The notes under the pieces: generated by a model
The model's input: the letters and a program-made list of their open reading frames with translations, nothing else
Databases searched by the model: none
Told to the model about the DNA's origin: nothing
In this document: one piece after another, positions 1-13,397 of the stretch
Position numbering within the stretch: the first letter of the stretch is position 1
How the letters are laid out: each line of letters starts with the position of its first letter
Assembly: GCA_020746105.1 (NCBI GenBank)
Contig: CM036617.1
Coordinates: 163,254,912-163,318,911, forward strand
Direction: 5' to 3'
From: Trogon surrucura
Taxonomy: Eukaryota > Chordata > Aves > Trogoniformes > Trogonidae
DNA: 64,000 nucleotides
Program-made: the position numbers and the translations under genes

Positions 1-574
1 TACAGTGATGCTTCATGGGGAATGTTTACTCCTGCTTCCCCAAGTTCCAGTCATCAAACAACTGAGTTTTGCTTAACAAAAAGCACACAGCAGCAATGCT
101 TCCTTAGCTTGGAAATGGGAGGTCAGGAAAGAAAATAAATGGGAAAATAAGAGACGTATTTCTTCCTCTCTTTGAACTACAGATTTGTGGCAGGATCCCC
201 CATGCTGCAAATTTGTTATACATGGGGTTGCTTGACTTCAGAGTTAAAAATTCATAAAGCAAACTGATTTATTTTATGCTTCCCAAGTGGATTTCAAAAA
301 GAACAAGATATTCCTTTGCACTGCAACACAACTGGGAGTCTTTAGTTTTTTTAAAATTTTTCCCTATCCTAGAAGGGTGGGATGTGTTTCTGAAGCATAC
401 TATTCCTCCTTCGTGCCTGAGCAGGACCACCTGTTTCATGGCAGAGAACAAGCCCAGCTGAGAGTGATCAAGACCTTTAGGGAAAAAGGTAATGTTACCG
501 CATTGCAAAAAACCTAGATTTAGCAGAAGGATGACTACCATCACAACTGACACTGTAAATAAACATTCTCAAAT
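1..574. other. Unique non-coding DNA
   Basis: No gene, repeat family or long frame that I recognise. The small overlapping frames near 270-550 on both strands look like chance. Confidence 0.6.
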
Positions 575-1062
575 ATCATAGAATCATAGAACAGTTCAGG
601 TTGGAAAAGACCCTTGGGATCATCAAGTCCAACCATTAACCCCACACTACAACCATTAACCCTACACTACAAGTTCACCCCTAAGCCATATCACCCAACA
701 CCACATCTAAGTGACACTTAAACACATCCAGGGATGGCGACTCAACCACCTCCCTAGGCAGTCTGTTCCAGTGTCTGACCACTCTTTCCGTGAAGAATTT
801 CTTCCTAATGTCCAGTCTAAATTTGCCCTGTTGCAACTTGAACCTGTTCCCCCTGGTTCTGTCCCTAATGACCTGTGAGAAGAGACCAGCACCAACCTCT
901 CTACAATGTCCTTTCAAGTAACTGTAGAGCATGATGAGGTTCCCCCTCAGCCTCCTCTTCCTTAAACTGAACAGTCCCAGCTCCCTCAATTGCTCCTCAT
1001 AAGGTCTATTCTCCAGGCCCTTCACCAGTTTTGTCGCCCTCTTCTGCACTTGTGATCTCAAA
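575..1062 (-). mobile_element. CR1 LINE 3' fragment
   Basis: The CR1 3' end lies at the left, with ATCATAGAATCATAGAAC and the GGTTGGAAAAGACC block, so the element reads leftward. An open frame (1061-681, minus) encodes the CR1 ORF2 C-terminus, with recognisable [29 protein letters not shown] and related segments. It is 5'-truncated, as usual for CR1. The open frame is a remnant, not a host gene. Confidence 0.93.
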
Positions 1063-1077
1063 GATTTTAAAAGGTAA

Positions 1078-1452
1078 AATCATAGAATGGTTTGGATTAG
1101 AAGGGACCTTAAAAATGATCTTATTCCAACTCCTCTGCCATGGGCAGGGACACCTGCTGTTAGACCAGGTTGCTCAAAACCCCATTCAGCCTGGCCTTGA
1201 ACGTTGCCAGGGAGGGGCCATCCACAGCATCTCTGGGCAATCTGTTCCAGTGTCTCAATACCCAACAGAAAAGAACTTCCTCCTAATATCTAATCTCAAT
1301 CTACCCTCTTATAGTTTGAAATTGTTACCCCTCTTCCTGTCACTACACTCCCTGACAAAGAGTCCCTTCCATTCTTTCCTATAGCCCTGTTTAAGTACTG
1401 GAAGGCCCCCCCATAAGGTCTCCCCAGAGCCTTCTCTTCTCCAGATGCTGGT
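1078..1452 (-). mobile_element. CR1 LINE 3' fragment, older, abutting the previous one
   Basis: A second CR1 3' end begins at ATCATAGAATGG and continues with a TTAGAAGGGACC block, then a degraded antisense version of the ORF2 C-terminus (GGCAATCTGTTCCAGTGTCT). It is more diverged and has no long open frame. The neighbouring copy starts about 16 bp from its 3' tail, which suggests insertion next to or into that tail. Confidence 0.88.
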
Positions 1453-2376
1453 ATTGGCTATTAAATGGAGTCAAGCTGTTTAAAAAACATTCAGAAGACT
1501 AAAGCTGGTGGTGTAGCATCCTCCAGACAGCAGTTCTCAGCCCTTTCCACAGGTGCGTTGTGTTCGCTCTGGCTCTGGGAGCAGCACTGTTCCTATCCTC
1601 AGCAAAGCCAAATTCATAAAAGAGACATCTCTGGGATCCTGGATCCTGAAGGCATGACAGCAGTTACAACTGCATCAGCTATTAAACAGCAGTTGCATTC
1701 AAGAGCAGTGAGCTGCAAGAAGAAAAGGACACCTGTTAACAGACCCACACTTTTCCCTCTGCACACCCAATGTGGTGACAGAAATGAGAGTTACGAAATG
1801 AGAGTTTCCAAAGTAAGTTCATGGGATTCATGTCAGAGGAGAGAAGGGAAACATAAGGTAAAAACAGCCGTGGTGGTGCAAATCCAAGATCCGTCTTTCT
1901 TTTGCCTCTTGAAGAAGACAGTTTTGCATGAGGAAGAGGACATCATGCAGGGTAAGTCTTGAGTGGTCTTGCCTCAGGAGAACCCTTCTAAAAATCAGTG
2001 GTTACAGGAATTCCTGAGGTGGGAGATTCTTCTGGGTGACTGTGTTTAATAATCACTGGAGAACCCAATTATAGCTTCCACGAGACCTTGGCAACAAGTT
2101 CCACTGCAATAATGAGCATTTTTTGCCAGGATTCAGAGAGATCTTACTGCTGTCATTTTAACTACATTTTTATACTTGACAGTTTTCAAAACATTGTAAA
2201 ATTACAGGAGAGTGAACTGGATGCAGTTTTGCATGTGTCAGGTTGCGAGCTGAATTTGGTCTTATCAAGCTTAGACTCTTTACTGCTAGAGAAAGAAATA
2301 CTCCCAGGAGCTTGGTGATGAACAAAAAAGCCTCTCAACCATACAGGAAACAGAAATCACATAACTCTGAACTCTG

Positions 2377-2391
2377 TTATTATTATTATTT
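2377..2391 (+). repeat. (TTA)5 microsatellite
   Basis: Five consecutive TTA units in otherwise unique AT-rich DNA. Confidence 0.7.
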
Positions 2392-3183
2392 GTAAAATGA
2401 GAGTGTTTCCTATTACTAAGAAGCAATGTGCAAAGTTATTTTCATAGAACGTTTTTGCAGAGCATCTCAGTGCTGAATTCTATGACCAAAAAAGGGTTTC
2501 TTGGTGTTTCTGAACTGCTTTTCCCAAATGCAGGTAGCATACAGCATTTTCCAGTGATCTTAAACTCTTATTTGGCCAGTGAATAGGTGGGATGTCACAG
2601 TGTTCTGGAGCCAAACAATGTTTTCTACAGCCTGGTACTGAGCTTACCCCTTCATGCAAGCGAAGGCTACTGTGGAGCGTTCACCTTATGACAATGTTCC
2701 TGGACTGATGGAAGAGGAAGAAGGTTAAACAGTTGTTGAGAAAAGAGAGTTAAGCAGGAGTGAAATATTTCACATAACAAGCAAAGTTAAAAAAGTTACT
2801 GAAACATAATAAATGAACAAAACAAAGCAGAAATATTTTGAAATGCATCTGTGTATCCTCATGGAAACGCCCTTTATACAACCTAGAGCCATTGGGTTTT
2901 CTCTCTGCTCACCATTTAAGGAGCTCCTTGCATTATCTGCGCATTGTTGCAACACTGATACTTGTATGCAATGAGTAATTGTGTTTGCTCTCAGTGAAAA
3001 TCCCCAGTCCCCTAGCTTGGTTTCTGTAGCCATGTTCTTGTAACCATTCTTGAGACGGTGCCTGATATTGTTCCGCTCATTCATTAATAACATATGTCGT
3101 GGCTTCTTTGAATGTAAACATTAGCCAGGCTTTCATGAAGTTTTTAATAAACTTCTCCACCACTGCATACATTAAAATGAAAA

Positions 3184-3375
3184 ATTAATGATGACCCCTT
3201 TTGCAAGCCATTAATGATGACACGCAATTTGGCTGATGAATCACAAGTTTGCTGTAGATTTAGGCTATGTTTGTGTCCATCTCAGTGGAGTCTGTCCCCT
3301 TCTTCTCCATGGTAACTGCTCTGCCTCTGACATCACTAGCCAAAATAAAGCGCGGAGGTTATAAAATCCTGAGGG
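3184..3375 (+). promoter_or_regulatory. Candidate regulatory block with duplicated ATTAATGATGAC
   Basis: The 12-mer ATTAATGATGAC occurs at 3184-3195 and 3210-3221 with exact match. It has a homeodomain-type TAAT core joined to TGATGA. Downstream lie CCATGGTAAC (half an RFX X-box) at about 3308 and TTATAAAATCC near 3360. The reading as a regulatory block is inference. Confidence 0.25.
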
Positions 3376-5084
3376 GGTGTGGGGAATAGTAGAGACGGAA
3401 TGAAAATATAATTCAATAAGTGAAACTTAACACTTAAGTCACCAGACAGTGTCCAGTGCATCAATCAAGCAAAAGACATCTGAAATCTGAGAAATGGGGA
3501 TATCAGCATTTCAGAGCTGGAAATTGGGTAAGGTTCTTGAGACAACTGGGAAAGCAAATCAATATGTGACTTCTTTCTGAACTGAGTCATGATGCACTGG
3601 ATCCATATGTTTTTCTTTCTTGGCATCAGAAACCTTCTTCATCACAATGAGGTTTAACAGCCCCATGTTGGGAGTCAAGAATACTCTTGGGCAACTAGTG
3701 AACGCAATAAGACAAGAGCAGAAATTTCTTGTTTAAGAGTGTTTTCTCAGAGTAAGTGTACCAAAGCAGATGCCAGCACTACTCAAGCTTTATCACAGTC
3801 TGGGATGCTGCTTTTCTAAAGCCCAGACCCCAGAAACCATGAGCTAGATGACCATCTTCAACTAAAAAAAAAATATTAAAAATTAAAAAGGCAAAAAGCC
3901 CATAAACCAGACTTCTTATGTTGGGAGACAACTGTGACAAAAAGGACCAACATACCTTGGAAGTTCAAAATCAGAAGGGAAAGACAATGAACCCAAAGTT
4001 TCTCAGCCGTTAACATTTTGCAGTTCAAAGTACAACTGGTGATTTCCTTGACCCTCGTTTCATGCTCTGAACTGCAGTTTGGATGCCACTGGAGAACAGG
4101 AGAATTTAGAAGTTGTGATGTGGGGTGGGGGGAGACAGCGAATACAGAGAGAGATCGAGAGGATGGGAGGATGTTTAGGCTCATCTCTGTTCACTTGAAC
4201 AAGTCTCGGGAGGGTTAAGCGTTTCCAGGGGAATGGAAACTCAGCTCCAGCCTTGTCAGAGCTCTGACGCGACAACACGTATAAAATAAACAGAAGTGGA
4301 GCGTTAAGACAATGCACATACACCAGGTCTGTGCAATGTCGGGATCATTTTGGTTCATTTCACAAAGCTATTATTCCTTTTTGACTTGCATGGTTACCTA
4401 ATTTTAAACGTCCTGTGGACTGTTTCATTTAGGAGAAAAAACCTGATAATTGACCCCTGTATTTCCTTACTGCAGCCCTGCTTTATTTACAAAGAAGGTA
4501 CACGAAACCCTCTTTCCTTGGACAAAATAGAAATGAAACAGCAGGAAACAGTTTCTTTGTTCACAATTCTGAGCCAGCGTTTAGTTCCAAAATATTTTTC
4601 TGTATGTTCCTTCATTCCTGTGTTTTCCCTTTCTCAGCGTTAGCTTTTGGGGTTAGTTTGTTATTCACAGATGAGCTGTTTATTTTTATTATAAGATGTC
4701 TTCTAGGAAATTCAGAAAGCAAACTGTCCAATGAACAAGAGAAAGAATGTGAGTTCCTACACATTTGTACCCACTGTCCCTGTCTCTATTTCCACTCAGA
4801 GCCTGAACAACATAGGCAGTGATCATCTGGCTGATACCCATTTGCAGTTTGGCCTGACAGCATACCAAACTAGAAAAATCCTTTCCCTCAGCAAGTTCTT
4901 AGCTTGCACCTCTTCACTTGGTCATTGATTTTTATGCAACCTGTAAAAATTTATCTTTGTGACTTTCGCTGCAGAAAGCAGGGAGGAACATGGCCAGATA
5001 GTGTTGTCTCATGTCTTTTTGCTTTAGGACAGCCAGATGAAAATAAAATTTAAAATAATATTTTTATTACAGTGAACTAAAGAA

Positions 5085-5150
5085 AGAAGCAAAAAAGGAG
5101 GGAGGAAGGGAGGAAGAAATATGGGAAGCAAAGGAAAAATGTATTTTAAA
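5085..5150 (+). repeat. Purine-rich low-complexity stretch
   Basis: Almost only A and G (AAGGAGGGAGGAAGGGAGGA and neighbours). The complementary frames give Ser/Phe/Leu-rich nonsense. Confidence 0.7.
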
Positions 5151-5569
5151 CCAATGTGAGAGAAGAAAGAAGGGTACAAGCAATTGAGGAGAGAGACAAA
5201 GAATCAAAAGTAATCTACATATATAATTTAGGTAAAGGAATTCTACCCTGATTGTTTTATAAAATGAATTAAATCTGCCTTGCAAATACTGATGCAATTA
5301 AATCACGTTTCTCTATTGAAGTCAAACATGAAAGAATAATATAATTTAGTTATTCCATCTGCAGAAACAGCTGTCAAATGTCTGCTATCTCTGTTTATTT
5401 TTCTGAAACTGAGCGGGTTTGGGTCACTGAATGTATGCACAGTATGTACATAATTATATTAAGAGGACAGGTGACATGGTACGGTCCTTTCTCAAGCTGG
5501 TTTTAGCCACGTGCTTAAAGATACATGTTCCAAAACGCTTTTGACTAAGAGGACGCATATCACACTGTA

Positions 5570-5975
5570 TTGAAGTTTGGACTGGTGTCCAGCAGGACCA
5601 AGGGCAAAGGCGGGGAGGCATTGAAGAGAGGCAGCAGGTCTCAGCTCGGGCCCCCACCTCAGTGCTACCTCCATGGGCTGCAGGGCCAAGGGATCTCCAA
5701 CCACCTCCTTGGTCTCTTCAAGACCAGGGTCTCCCAGGTCCTGTGGACTACCTGCTACCACAGGGCTTCAAACTCAAGAGAGAGGTATGGTGTGGTCCAC
5801 CACCTGCCTAGACTCCTGCCCTACTCCATGCATCAAGGAGCTTCCCTTCCTACCTCTGCCCCCTCAGCATCACCTGCCCTCCCTCTGATATGGTGGCTGG
5901 CCCCGACAGACCATAGCACCATCTCACGGAAACGCTCTTCCTCCAGCCCTCACGGTCATGCGCCTGTAAGATGAA
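5570..5975 (+). other. GC-rich island, unknown origin
   Basis: About 400 bp clearly richer in G+C than the AT-rich DNA on both sides. One + frame (134 codons) and one opposite frame are open, which GC-rich sequence readily gives by chance. The Pro/Ser/Leu-rich translation has no domain I recognise. It could be an old insertion or a non-coding exon. Confidence 0.3.
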
Positions 5976-8900
5976 GGCTGCACCAACATTAGCAACCATC
6001 CACAGTGGCAGAGGTGTCATATGGAGTTACGGGTGTGCAACCACACAGGATGACACCCTCACTTGTTCCTGCAGTCAGATGAGAAACTGGCACAGAGTGG
6101 GAAGGGGAGTGCAAGTGATCATCATGGCGTGATTCAGATGTGAGCGAGGCGAGCCTGGAGGTGCAGACGTTAGCTCCAGGATGATGAGAAAACCTCGCCA
6201 TCTCTTTCCAGGTCACTGTTTCATAGGTAGGCACCTGCAAATCCCAAGTGTTAGACTCCCATCTCCCCTTCTCTTGTCTTGTGCTTTTGCCATACCATGA
6301 CGCATGGCCTGAGCTGTGCGATTCATCACCACACCACAGCTGCTCCATGGGGTCACAGAAAGCTGCACTTAGCAAAAAGTAACAGGGCATATAGATACTT
6401 TAAAATCAATGAGGAGGCAAGGCACAGATGACAAGAAACTGCCTGAGAGCCTAAACCCCAGCTAACACTGCAGCTGGGATCCGGCCAAAGGAACAGAGAG
6501 GGCTTAGGGGTGCACTCGCAGTGGGGAGGCTGGGTACTCTTTTAAGGTAAAGATAGAGCTCCTTTTTCTAGACGGATTGGAGAGCATTGCTGCCCATCTC
6601 AAAGGTGGAGAAAAGACATTTTGCTCTTTGGGGTCAACTGTCTTCTTCCTCTTCCGCGTGGGCTTGATGTAAAGCTTTTTTGAGAACACTTGGTTTCGTG
6701 CTGATGTGGCTGGTGCACTCATTGGTTCAGAGCTGCCTGGAGGCCCGACCAGCTTTGTCAGGTCCCCGTGTCCCACGAGAGCCTCAGGAGAAGGAGCTTT
6801 CAACTGCTGCCTAGCAATCTCTCCCTTGTCCTGGGTTAAGCTGCGGATATGTCAAGTGACAAACGTGGGTTTGCTCCAGCCATGTGACAATGAATAAACC
6901 CTGACTGTGTGATTCAGATCATGTAGATGCTGTGTGATCTGAGCGAGGATGCAGGGGCTGATGCGTGGGTCGGAAGAAAGTGAAGGAACCTGGAAACTGG
7001 TGTCCTCCTTATCAGTCAGGGAGGCAGGTGCTCATTAAAACACATTTGGTTTCCTCAGCAGTGGCTTCTCTGCTTCATACTGCCTGTGCCCTCAAGTTTG
7101 CGAACTGCTTCAGGAGACATGCAGTGATCCAGGTTTCACAGTGTTCACCTTTGATTTCAGCAATGTGTGCCAGCCGTGTGCCAGTGAGAAAGACGGGGTG
7201 GGTCTTGACTAAGTCCTACAAGAACAGCAGAATTAGATATAAAAAGGAAATGACAAGGAATGCAGTGAAATGATTTTAACTGTGGAGTTTATGGATTCCA
7301 TGGTGATTTTTGGCAGCTGTACTCAATAGTCTTCCATAGCAAAAGACACTCTTCTGACTGTGGGGTGGAAATACCGTTGCTGGCTGGTTGGGACGAGCAC
7401 TCTTTCGCTGTGAAGGGTCAAGTGTTACAGCTTGGCTGTGGAGAAGGCGCTTTGGGAGGCAGAGGACGCGATACGATAGCATGTCTCATTGTCACTGGAC
7501 CCAAGTTGTAGCTATTACTGCAGATAATTACAGGTGCTTTCCCTAGAACTGTGTATCTTAGCACATTTCAAAAGAAGCAAGCAACCCACAATAAGCATGC
7601 TAATTAGCAAGTGGCGCTGATGAGAGAAACCAAAGAGGTGCTGGAGGAAAAAAAATGCCACAAATTGTTCACAAGGCCAGGCATTGCGGCTCTCAGCCAG
7701 ACTCAGATCCTGCAGTCAGTCTCCTGGCTTTGTGGGCTGACATTTCTATCCTTTGAAGTCACATTTGCTTTTGACACCTTGGTGTGCTGAAGATGAGCCC
7801 ACGCTGCAACTCCTGATGTGCAGAAATGGATGCAGATGGGCTTGCACAAATCATTCCTGTGGCGGAGCTGAGCAGAGCCTGCAAACCCCGTGGCACACAG
7901 GCAGCCGGCTGGGGAGGCAGGCAGCCTGGCTGTGTATGCCACTGGCTGGGCTTGAACAGGCTCAATTTGAGCAAGGATGTCCTTGGGCGAGCCAGGCCAG
8001 GCACACGCTCTGCACAGCAGGTCCCAGTTGGAAACCTGGTCCCTGGGAATGCCAGGAAGCTGCTAGGACTGCTCCTGGATGAATGAAATAGGACCTCACT
8101 TCAGAAACAAATCACAAAGTCGTCTTTTCCACGTTCCCATAAACTATGCAAAATTCATCCTTTCTTACTTTCTCCTTTTTCTGGGCTCTCTCCCAAGTGC
8201 TTTCTCAGAATTTCCATGAAAACTAACTCATAGCATAAAGGAAATAGAATTAAAAAGTACATTATATCTGTTTTCTTGCTGGCCTCAGCTTTTTTAAGGT
8301 GAGAATGTCATGATGGATGAATGAGGAAGTTCATTTCCATTTTAATTTTAGACAGTAAAGGAGTGGGTCACCCATTTCATTCTCTGAATGAGGCACCATG
8401 TGCTGAAAGCTGTTATCTCTAGGCTTGGCTGTACTAAGACGTGCATTACATTAACTTCAAATCTCTTCATGTTATAATGAAACTCTAGGTGTGCCTGGGT
8501 GGATTTGCCAAAGCTACTGTTAGCCTAGCAAAGCCAAGCTCTCTCAAGGAGCTGCCCCTGTAGCCAAAGGTGACAGAAGCTGTTCAAAATTCTGTGTAAA
8601 ATGGTGGAATTCAAGACCCTCACTGGGACTGGGCGAAAGAGGATCCTCCTCAGTGCACCTTTCAGTGGGGTAGAGGTAGAGGGGATTTTGGGGTCAAACT
8701 GAAGGAGAAAGTTTTACACATATTTTTCTCAATTAAAAAAGTGTAAACCCATGGAAAAGGGCATTTTAAATCATCCTGAAGCCTTTTTTGCTCAGGCCAG
8801 GACAAAACACTTCACTGTTGCCTTGCAAATCTTCTGCAAATCTTTTCTTTTTAAACAAAAATGCGAGTCAACTATTCAATCAAAATATACTGTTTCAAAA

Positions 8901-11900
8901 TTCAGTGGTTGAAATGCTGTTTAAAAGTCTGAAGTCACCCCAAAAAACTTTGATGCAATTTAGGCTTTTCCAAAACGGAACATCTCATTTTTCACATGTC
9001 TAAGTGACATTGCATGGCATTTTCAAAATTCCTCCTTCTCTTCACACTTTTTCTTTTCCAGCCATAATTATTTGCTGATTTTGGCCCGGTTTTGCAAGCA
9101 GTTCCATTTAGCATTTGTCAAAATATTTTCCAGATGATCTAGTTGTGCTGTGGTGAGAGACCAGAAGAAAACACGGGTTGCAACAACAAGGGCTGTATGA
9201 GGAAGGAATGGAGGGGCTGGGACATGGATAGCTGAGCAGGGGCACTGTTGTTATGGGTCCTGGCTACCATCCTCTCTAAGGATGCTTAAATTCAACAAAC
9301 AGGGTGTCAAAAGAAAGGCACTGCGCGGGGAACAAGGAGTAGGAGGAGAACCTGGAGTGCAGAAGGAGAAGGGGAAACAGAGAGAGAGAGTTAACTGGAA
9401 CAACTGAAATAAACCATGAATATCTCGTCTTGTGACAGCAAAGCCACAGTAATTCATCAGGCTCAGTAAGGAGCTGAACGCAACAAAACCAATTTAATGC
9501 AGAGTCAGAGCCTAGTAAGATGGTTGTGCAGAGGGTTAAGTTCAGCCAGCTGAACAATGTACCTTTGTCTGAGCTGGCCCAAATGGGAATGGGGAAAGGG
9601 TGAAGTCCCAGTCGCAGGCTCAGGGATGCTTTGCAGGTAGGGGCAAAGCTGGCAGGCACATCTGTTGCTGCCCATTAGCCTGCCAGTCTTAAGACTGTGA
9701 GCTCTCAATCCCACTTGCCATAAGCCAGGCTCTGTTTGTATCCCTGTCCCTGTGCTGGCTGCAGAAGACAAGCCCCCCCTGCCCAGACACATCCTGGAGT
9801 AGGCGATGAGAAGAGCTGTGATCTCTGTGTGGTGCCAGGTGAGAGACAATACCCCCCCAGATCCGCCCTCGCCTTGCTTCTTGAAGGTAAAGCCTCTGTG
9901 TTCAGACACTGGCTGGGTTTCTTCACAGCCCAGGGCCTGAGCCAGGCTCCTGTGGTGAGGAGGCAGTGCCAGCCCCACGACACGCAGCGACGCAGACCTG
10001 TGGAGGAAAATAAGGGACTGCTTCTGCAGGCAACAGAGGAAAACAGGCAGGAGCACGCTAACACCTAAAGATCAGAAAATCTAGGAAAGAGTTCCAGGAA
10101 ATGGCATCTTAAAAAACTGGCAGTCAGTTTTCCATTCTTCCCTTCTTTCCTGTCTGCCCATCCCACTATGCTGCCTGGGGACTGGAGCGTCTGGTGGGGC
10201 ACAAGAACTGAAATGTCACAGCAGTTAGATCCTCAGGCCCGTGGGGACCTGTTCTCTCTCCTATTATTTACATTTTGGGCTGGCTTCCATGGTAAATGAC
10301 TGCAGATCTGTTTCTCTTCATGTCTATGTTCTCCTGTGATATTTAAGCAGAAGAGACATCCATGGGAAAGAGGACTTACCCACAGGGCTGGGGGAAGCCT
10401 ACATATTTTAAGTATTCTTCAAGGATACAGAAGATATCCAGGGATAAATGAAGCCTGGCAGCTTCAGACTTGTGCAAGCAGTCGTGGAGGGAGACAGGAC
10501 AACACACTCTGGTGATTAAAATATAAAACTCATAATTGCCTCACTTTCCCCTGCTGCAGGCCAAGGTATCCCATGTCTTGTGTGTAGGACATAATTCTCC
10601 ATCTCTCTCCTTCACAGCCTCTTTGGGCCAGATGGAGCTGCACATCCTGGATGTCTTCTGGTCCTTGGTGCCTGCGTGGGAGATGCACTGCAGTCCTGCA
10701 CTGCCACAAGGATTACAACAGCCTCCATGGCTGCTGCTTTTCACTGCAGCCCCTTCCCTGTCCTCCCCGGTACACTGGATATGTCTCTCATCACATAACG
10801 TGCTCCCTCAAGCATTACACAGGAGGATGCTTGTGAGATCTACGCAAGCAAGATAGGGCCTTTTACAGAAAGGAGGGGAGAAAAAGGTACTTGTCTCTCC
10901 AGGGTTAATTGGAGAGAGTTATTGCAAGTCCTTGTTTCTTCTCTGCATGGAAGAGTAGTGGGGTAGATGCTCAGCTAGAGTAAGTCATCATTGCTGCACA
11001 GCCAAATGAACACACCTCATAGCAAGTTGTCCTCTTGCAGTCTCCTCTGGCAGTAAATCCTTCTCGGTTCAACATGAGATCAAAATCTTTAAATCCCGGA
11101 TGGTGCCATTGCTCCAGTGGCTCTCTCTGGCTTTGCCTAAGCCCTTTATACTCTTTCTTTAGCTCCCTGTTTCTCACAGGTCACTTTTCATTTTATGAAT
11201 GCTTTTCCAGTGAAAACAACAAAACAGAGAGCTCTTAGGTATGCTCAGAAAGGAAGAATGACTCAACAGTGAGGGCCACATCTTGGCCATATCATGGCCA
11301 AGCCTCTGCTCTGGGGTCCCCAGGCAAGTCATCTATCTTTTTATCCATGAAAATAATCTCCTGTAAAAATAACAGCTGGAAGCACAGAAGCCCAGTCCTG
11401 TGGTATGTTGGGGATTCTCAAAACCTTCACTCATCCTCTCCATCTTACAAATGTCTAAGAGCAGTTTTGTCCTGCTTGTGTAGTACCTTATGTGCAGGTA
11501 GAGGAAAGTTCTTTTAAGAACCTCTCACAAGCACCATCTGGATCAAGGAGCCAGGCTGTGCAGGGGCTGGTGTTGTACGAGACTGATCTCCTAAGGAGGA
11601 GGAAGCAGCATTTGTCCAGATTTCTGGACAAAGGGTGATAACAAAACACCATCGCCTCAGTAGGAGAAGGAGACAGCATAGACTGCAACCTACCTACAGT
11701 TGCTTGGAAATGTAGAACTGAATAAGGATTTAATTGCACTGTGTTCTGTATTTACAAGCAGGGGATGCCACCAAAAAAAAAAAAAGCTGATAGAAACATA
11801 TCAAGGTTAAAATGAGATTTCTGAGCAACACGTTTGCAAGTGAAGTACAAAGCACAAAGGTCTGATGAAAAAAGTAGAAAAGTTTTAATTCTAAAATAAC

Positions 11901-13196
11901 AATGCTGCAATCTACGTTAGCCGGTTCTTTGGTCTAACCTCTTGGTTTAAATTCATAAAAGCACTTTCTGTCTTGACGGCAGCTTCAGGCACGCAAGCCC
12001 AGCACTGCTATACAGTGGATCCAGGGTATCCCTTTCACTGAAGAAGGAAAGTCGTGTCCCCCTGTAGACTTCCATACATACTTCTGGCATACTTCTGACT
12101 CCTTGGTTTACTGATTTGACTCATGAAGGGGCAGAAGATTAATTCAACCACAAAATCGAAACTTATACTGCTGCTAAGCTACTGAGTTGAACTGCGCTCT
12201 AGCACGGGAAGGACAAGGGTTTGTGGATGGATTGGATTTTGGTTCAAAAGAAGGTGGGACATGGGCATTAAGGAGCACAGGGATCTGTAAGACATATGGC
12301 TTTGAGGGGGGGATCAGTGATCAGAGCTCTAACGTACAGGAGTACACTGTGCAAGGGGTTTGAGTCACCCAAATATCTCTATCCAGGACCTTGATGTATA
12401 TGAAGGATATACATTCAAGGCCCCCTTCCCATCTTCACACAAGACTTCTGCTGTCCTTCACACATGCCTTCTCGTTCTGGCTACATTACGTGGTTTCAAG
12501 CTATTCTGCTGACTTGGTCATACCCCCTCCCGGGATATTTCTGCCAATGCTGTTATCAGTGAGTATTAAGCCCTATTTTCAATGGTAGAGTGAAGGGATT
12601 TTTTTGACAGCCCTCGTCTGTTGTTGACTCAAGACTTTGATGTAGTCTTTTCCATTTCTTTTGCCCATGCATCTCCTTGACAGTCTCACTTTCCTCAGAG
12701 CAACAAACTGCCTCTCCCCAACTTATTATGTAGAGCCACCAGAGCTGAACTTCTCAAACAGAAATGCCCTTAGAGCAGTTCCACAAGCTTTTAAATTCCA
12801 AGGGCCACCTTTCTTTTCTGAAAGTGCTCCAAGGTCATCCTATGCTCTGTGTTTCCATGGAGGTTTTCATTCACAATCCAGTAACAATTAATCTATTAGA
12901 AATGCATCTATTAGTCTTGTTTATTCTAGTTGCGTGTGTATTTTCCAATTCCTAAATCAGGAGAAGTGGGAGGAGTTTAGGAAAGAAGGTGTTTTGCCAT
13001 CATTTTCTTGGTTACAATCTGATGTTTCTTAAGTACCATCCGAGGATACCATGCTGTAAGAGATGTTTCTATCTTTCTCTCCACCAACAACTACCATCTC
13101 CTCTCCCCTCCTTTCTGATGGAACTGGGGCTCATTTGACCCTTCAGTACACTGGATTAGAGTCCAAAACCAGTGGAGAACTAATATGATGTCACCG

Positions 13197-13337
13197 TTCC
13201 TGGAGGTGTTTAAGGAGAGGCTGGATGTGGCACTTAGTGCCATGGTCTGGCTGATATGGTGGTGTTGGGTTGTAGGCTGGACTTGATGATCTCAGAGGTC
13301 TTTTCCAGTCTCAAGGATTCTGTGATTCTGTGATTAT
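13197..13337 (+). mobile_element. CR1 LINE 3' tail
   Basis: CTGGAGGTGTTTAAGGAGAG encodes the last CR1 ORF2 residues (LEVFKERLDVALSAMV). It is followed by the GGACTTGATGATCTCAGAGG 3' UTR block and ATTCTGTGATTCTGTG terminal repeats. It is severely 5'-truncated. Confidence 0.92.
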
Positions 13338-13392
13338 TATTTTTTTTCGTGGCCTAGCCCTGTGCTCTGGGTCACTCTAGGATCAGCAGTGT

Positions 13393-13397
13393 CAGGG
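13393..13397. repeat. Target-site duplication, left copy (CAGGG)
   Basis: CAGGG directly precedes the TGTCAC terminus and matches 16053-16057 exactly. Confidence 0.8.

Larger units (their letters stand above)
1453..13196. other. Unique non-coding DNA, about 11.7 kb
   Basis: Apart from the blocks listed at 2377, 3184, 5085 and 5570 I see no exon-like pattern, no CR1 and no RNA gene. Frames up to 183 codons (minus, near 9505-10056) overlap others on both strands and have no recognisable domain. Segments near 7.8-8.1 kb and 9.7-10.1 kb are moderately GC-rich. Confidence 0.55.

Noticed and set aside
681-1061. A 126-codon minus-strand frame that looks like a conserved protein
   Set aside because: It matches the CR1 ORF2 C-terminus and ends at the CR1 3' tail; a transposon remnant.
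9505-10064. Overlapping frames of 183 (minus), 119 (minus) and 110 (plus) codons
   Set aside because: Several open frames on both strands in a GC-richer segment, no domain and no gene context. GC-rich composition lowers stop-codon frequency.
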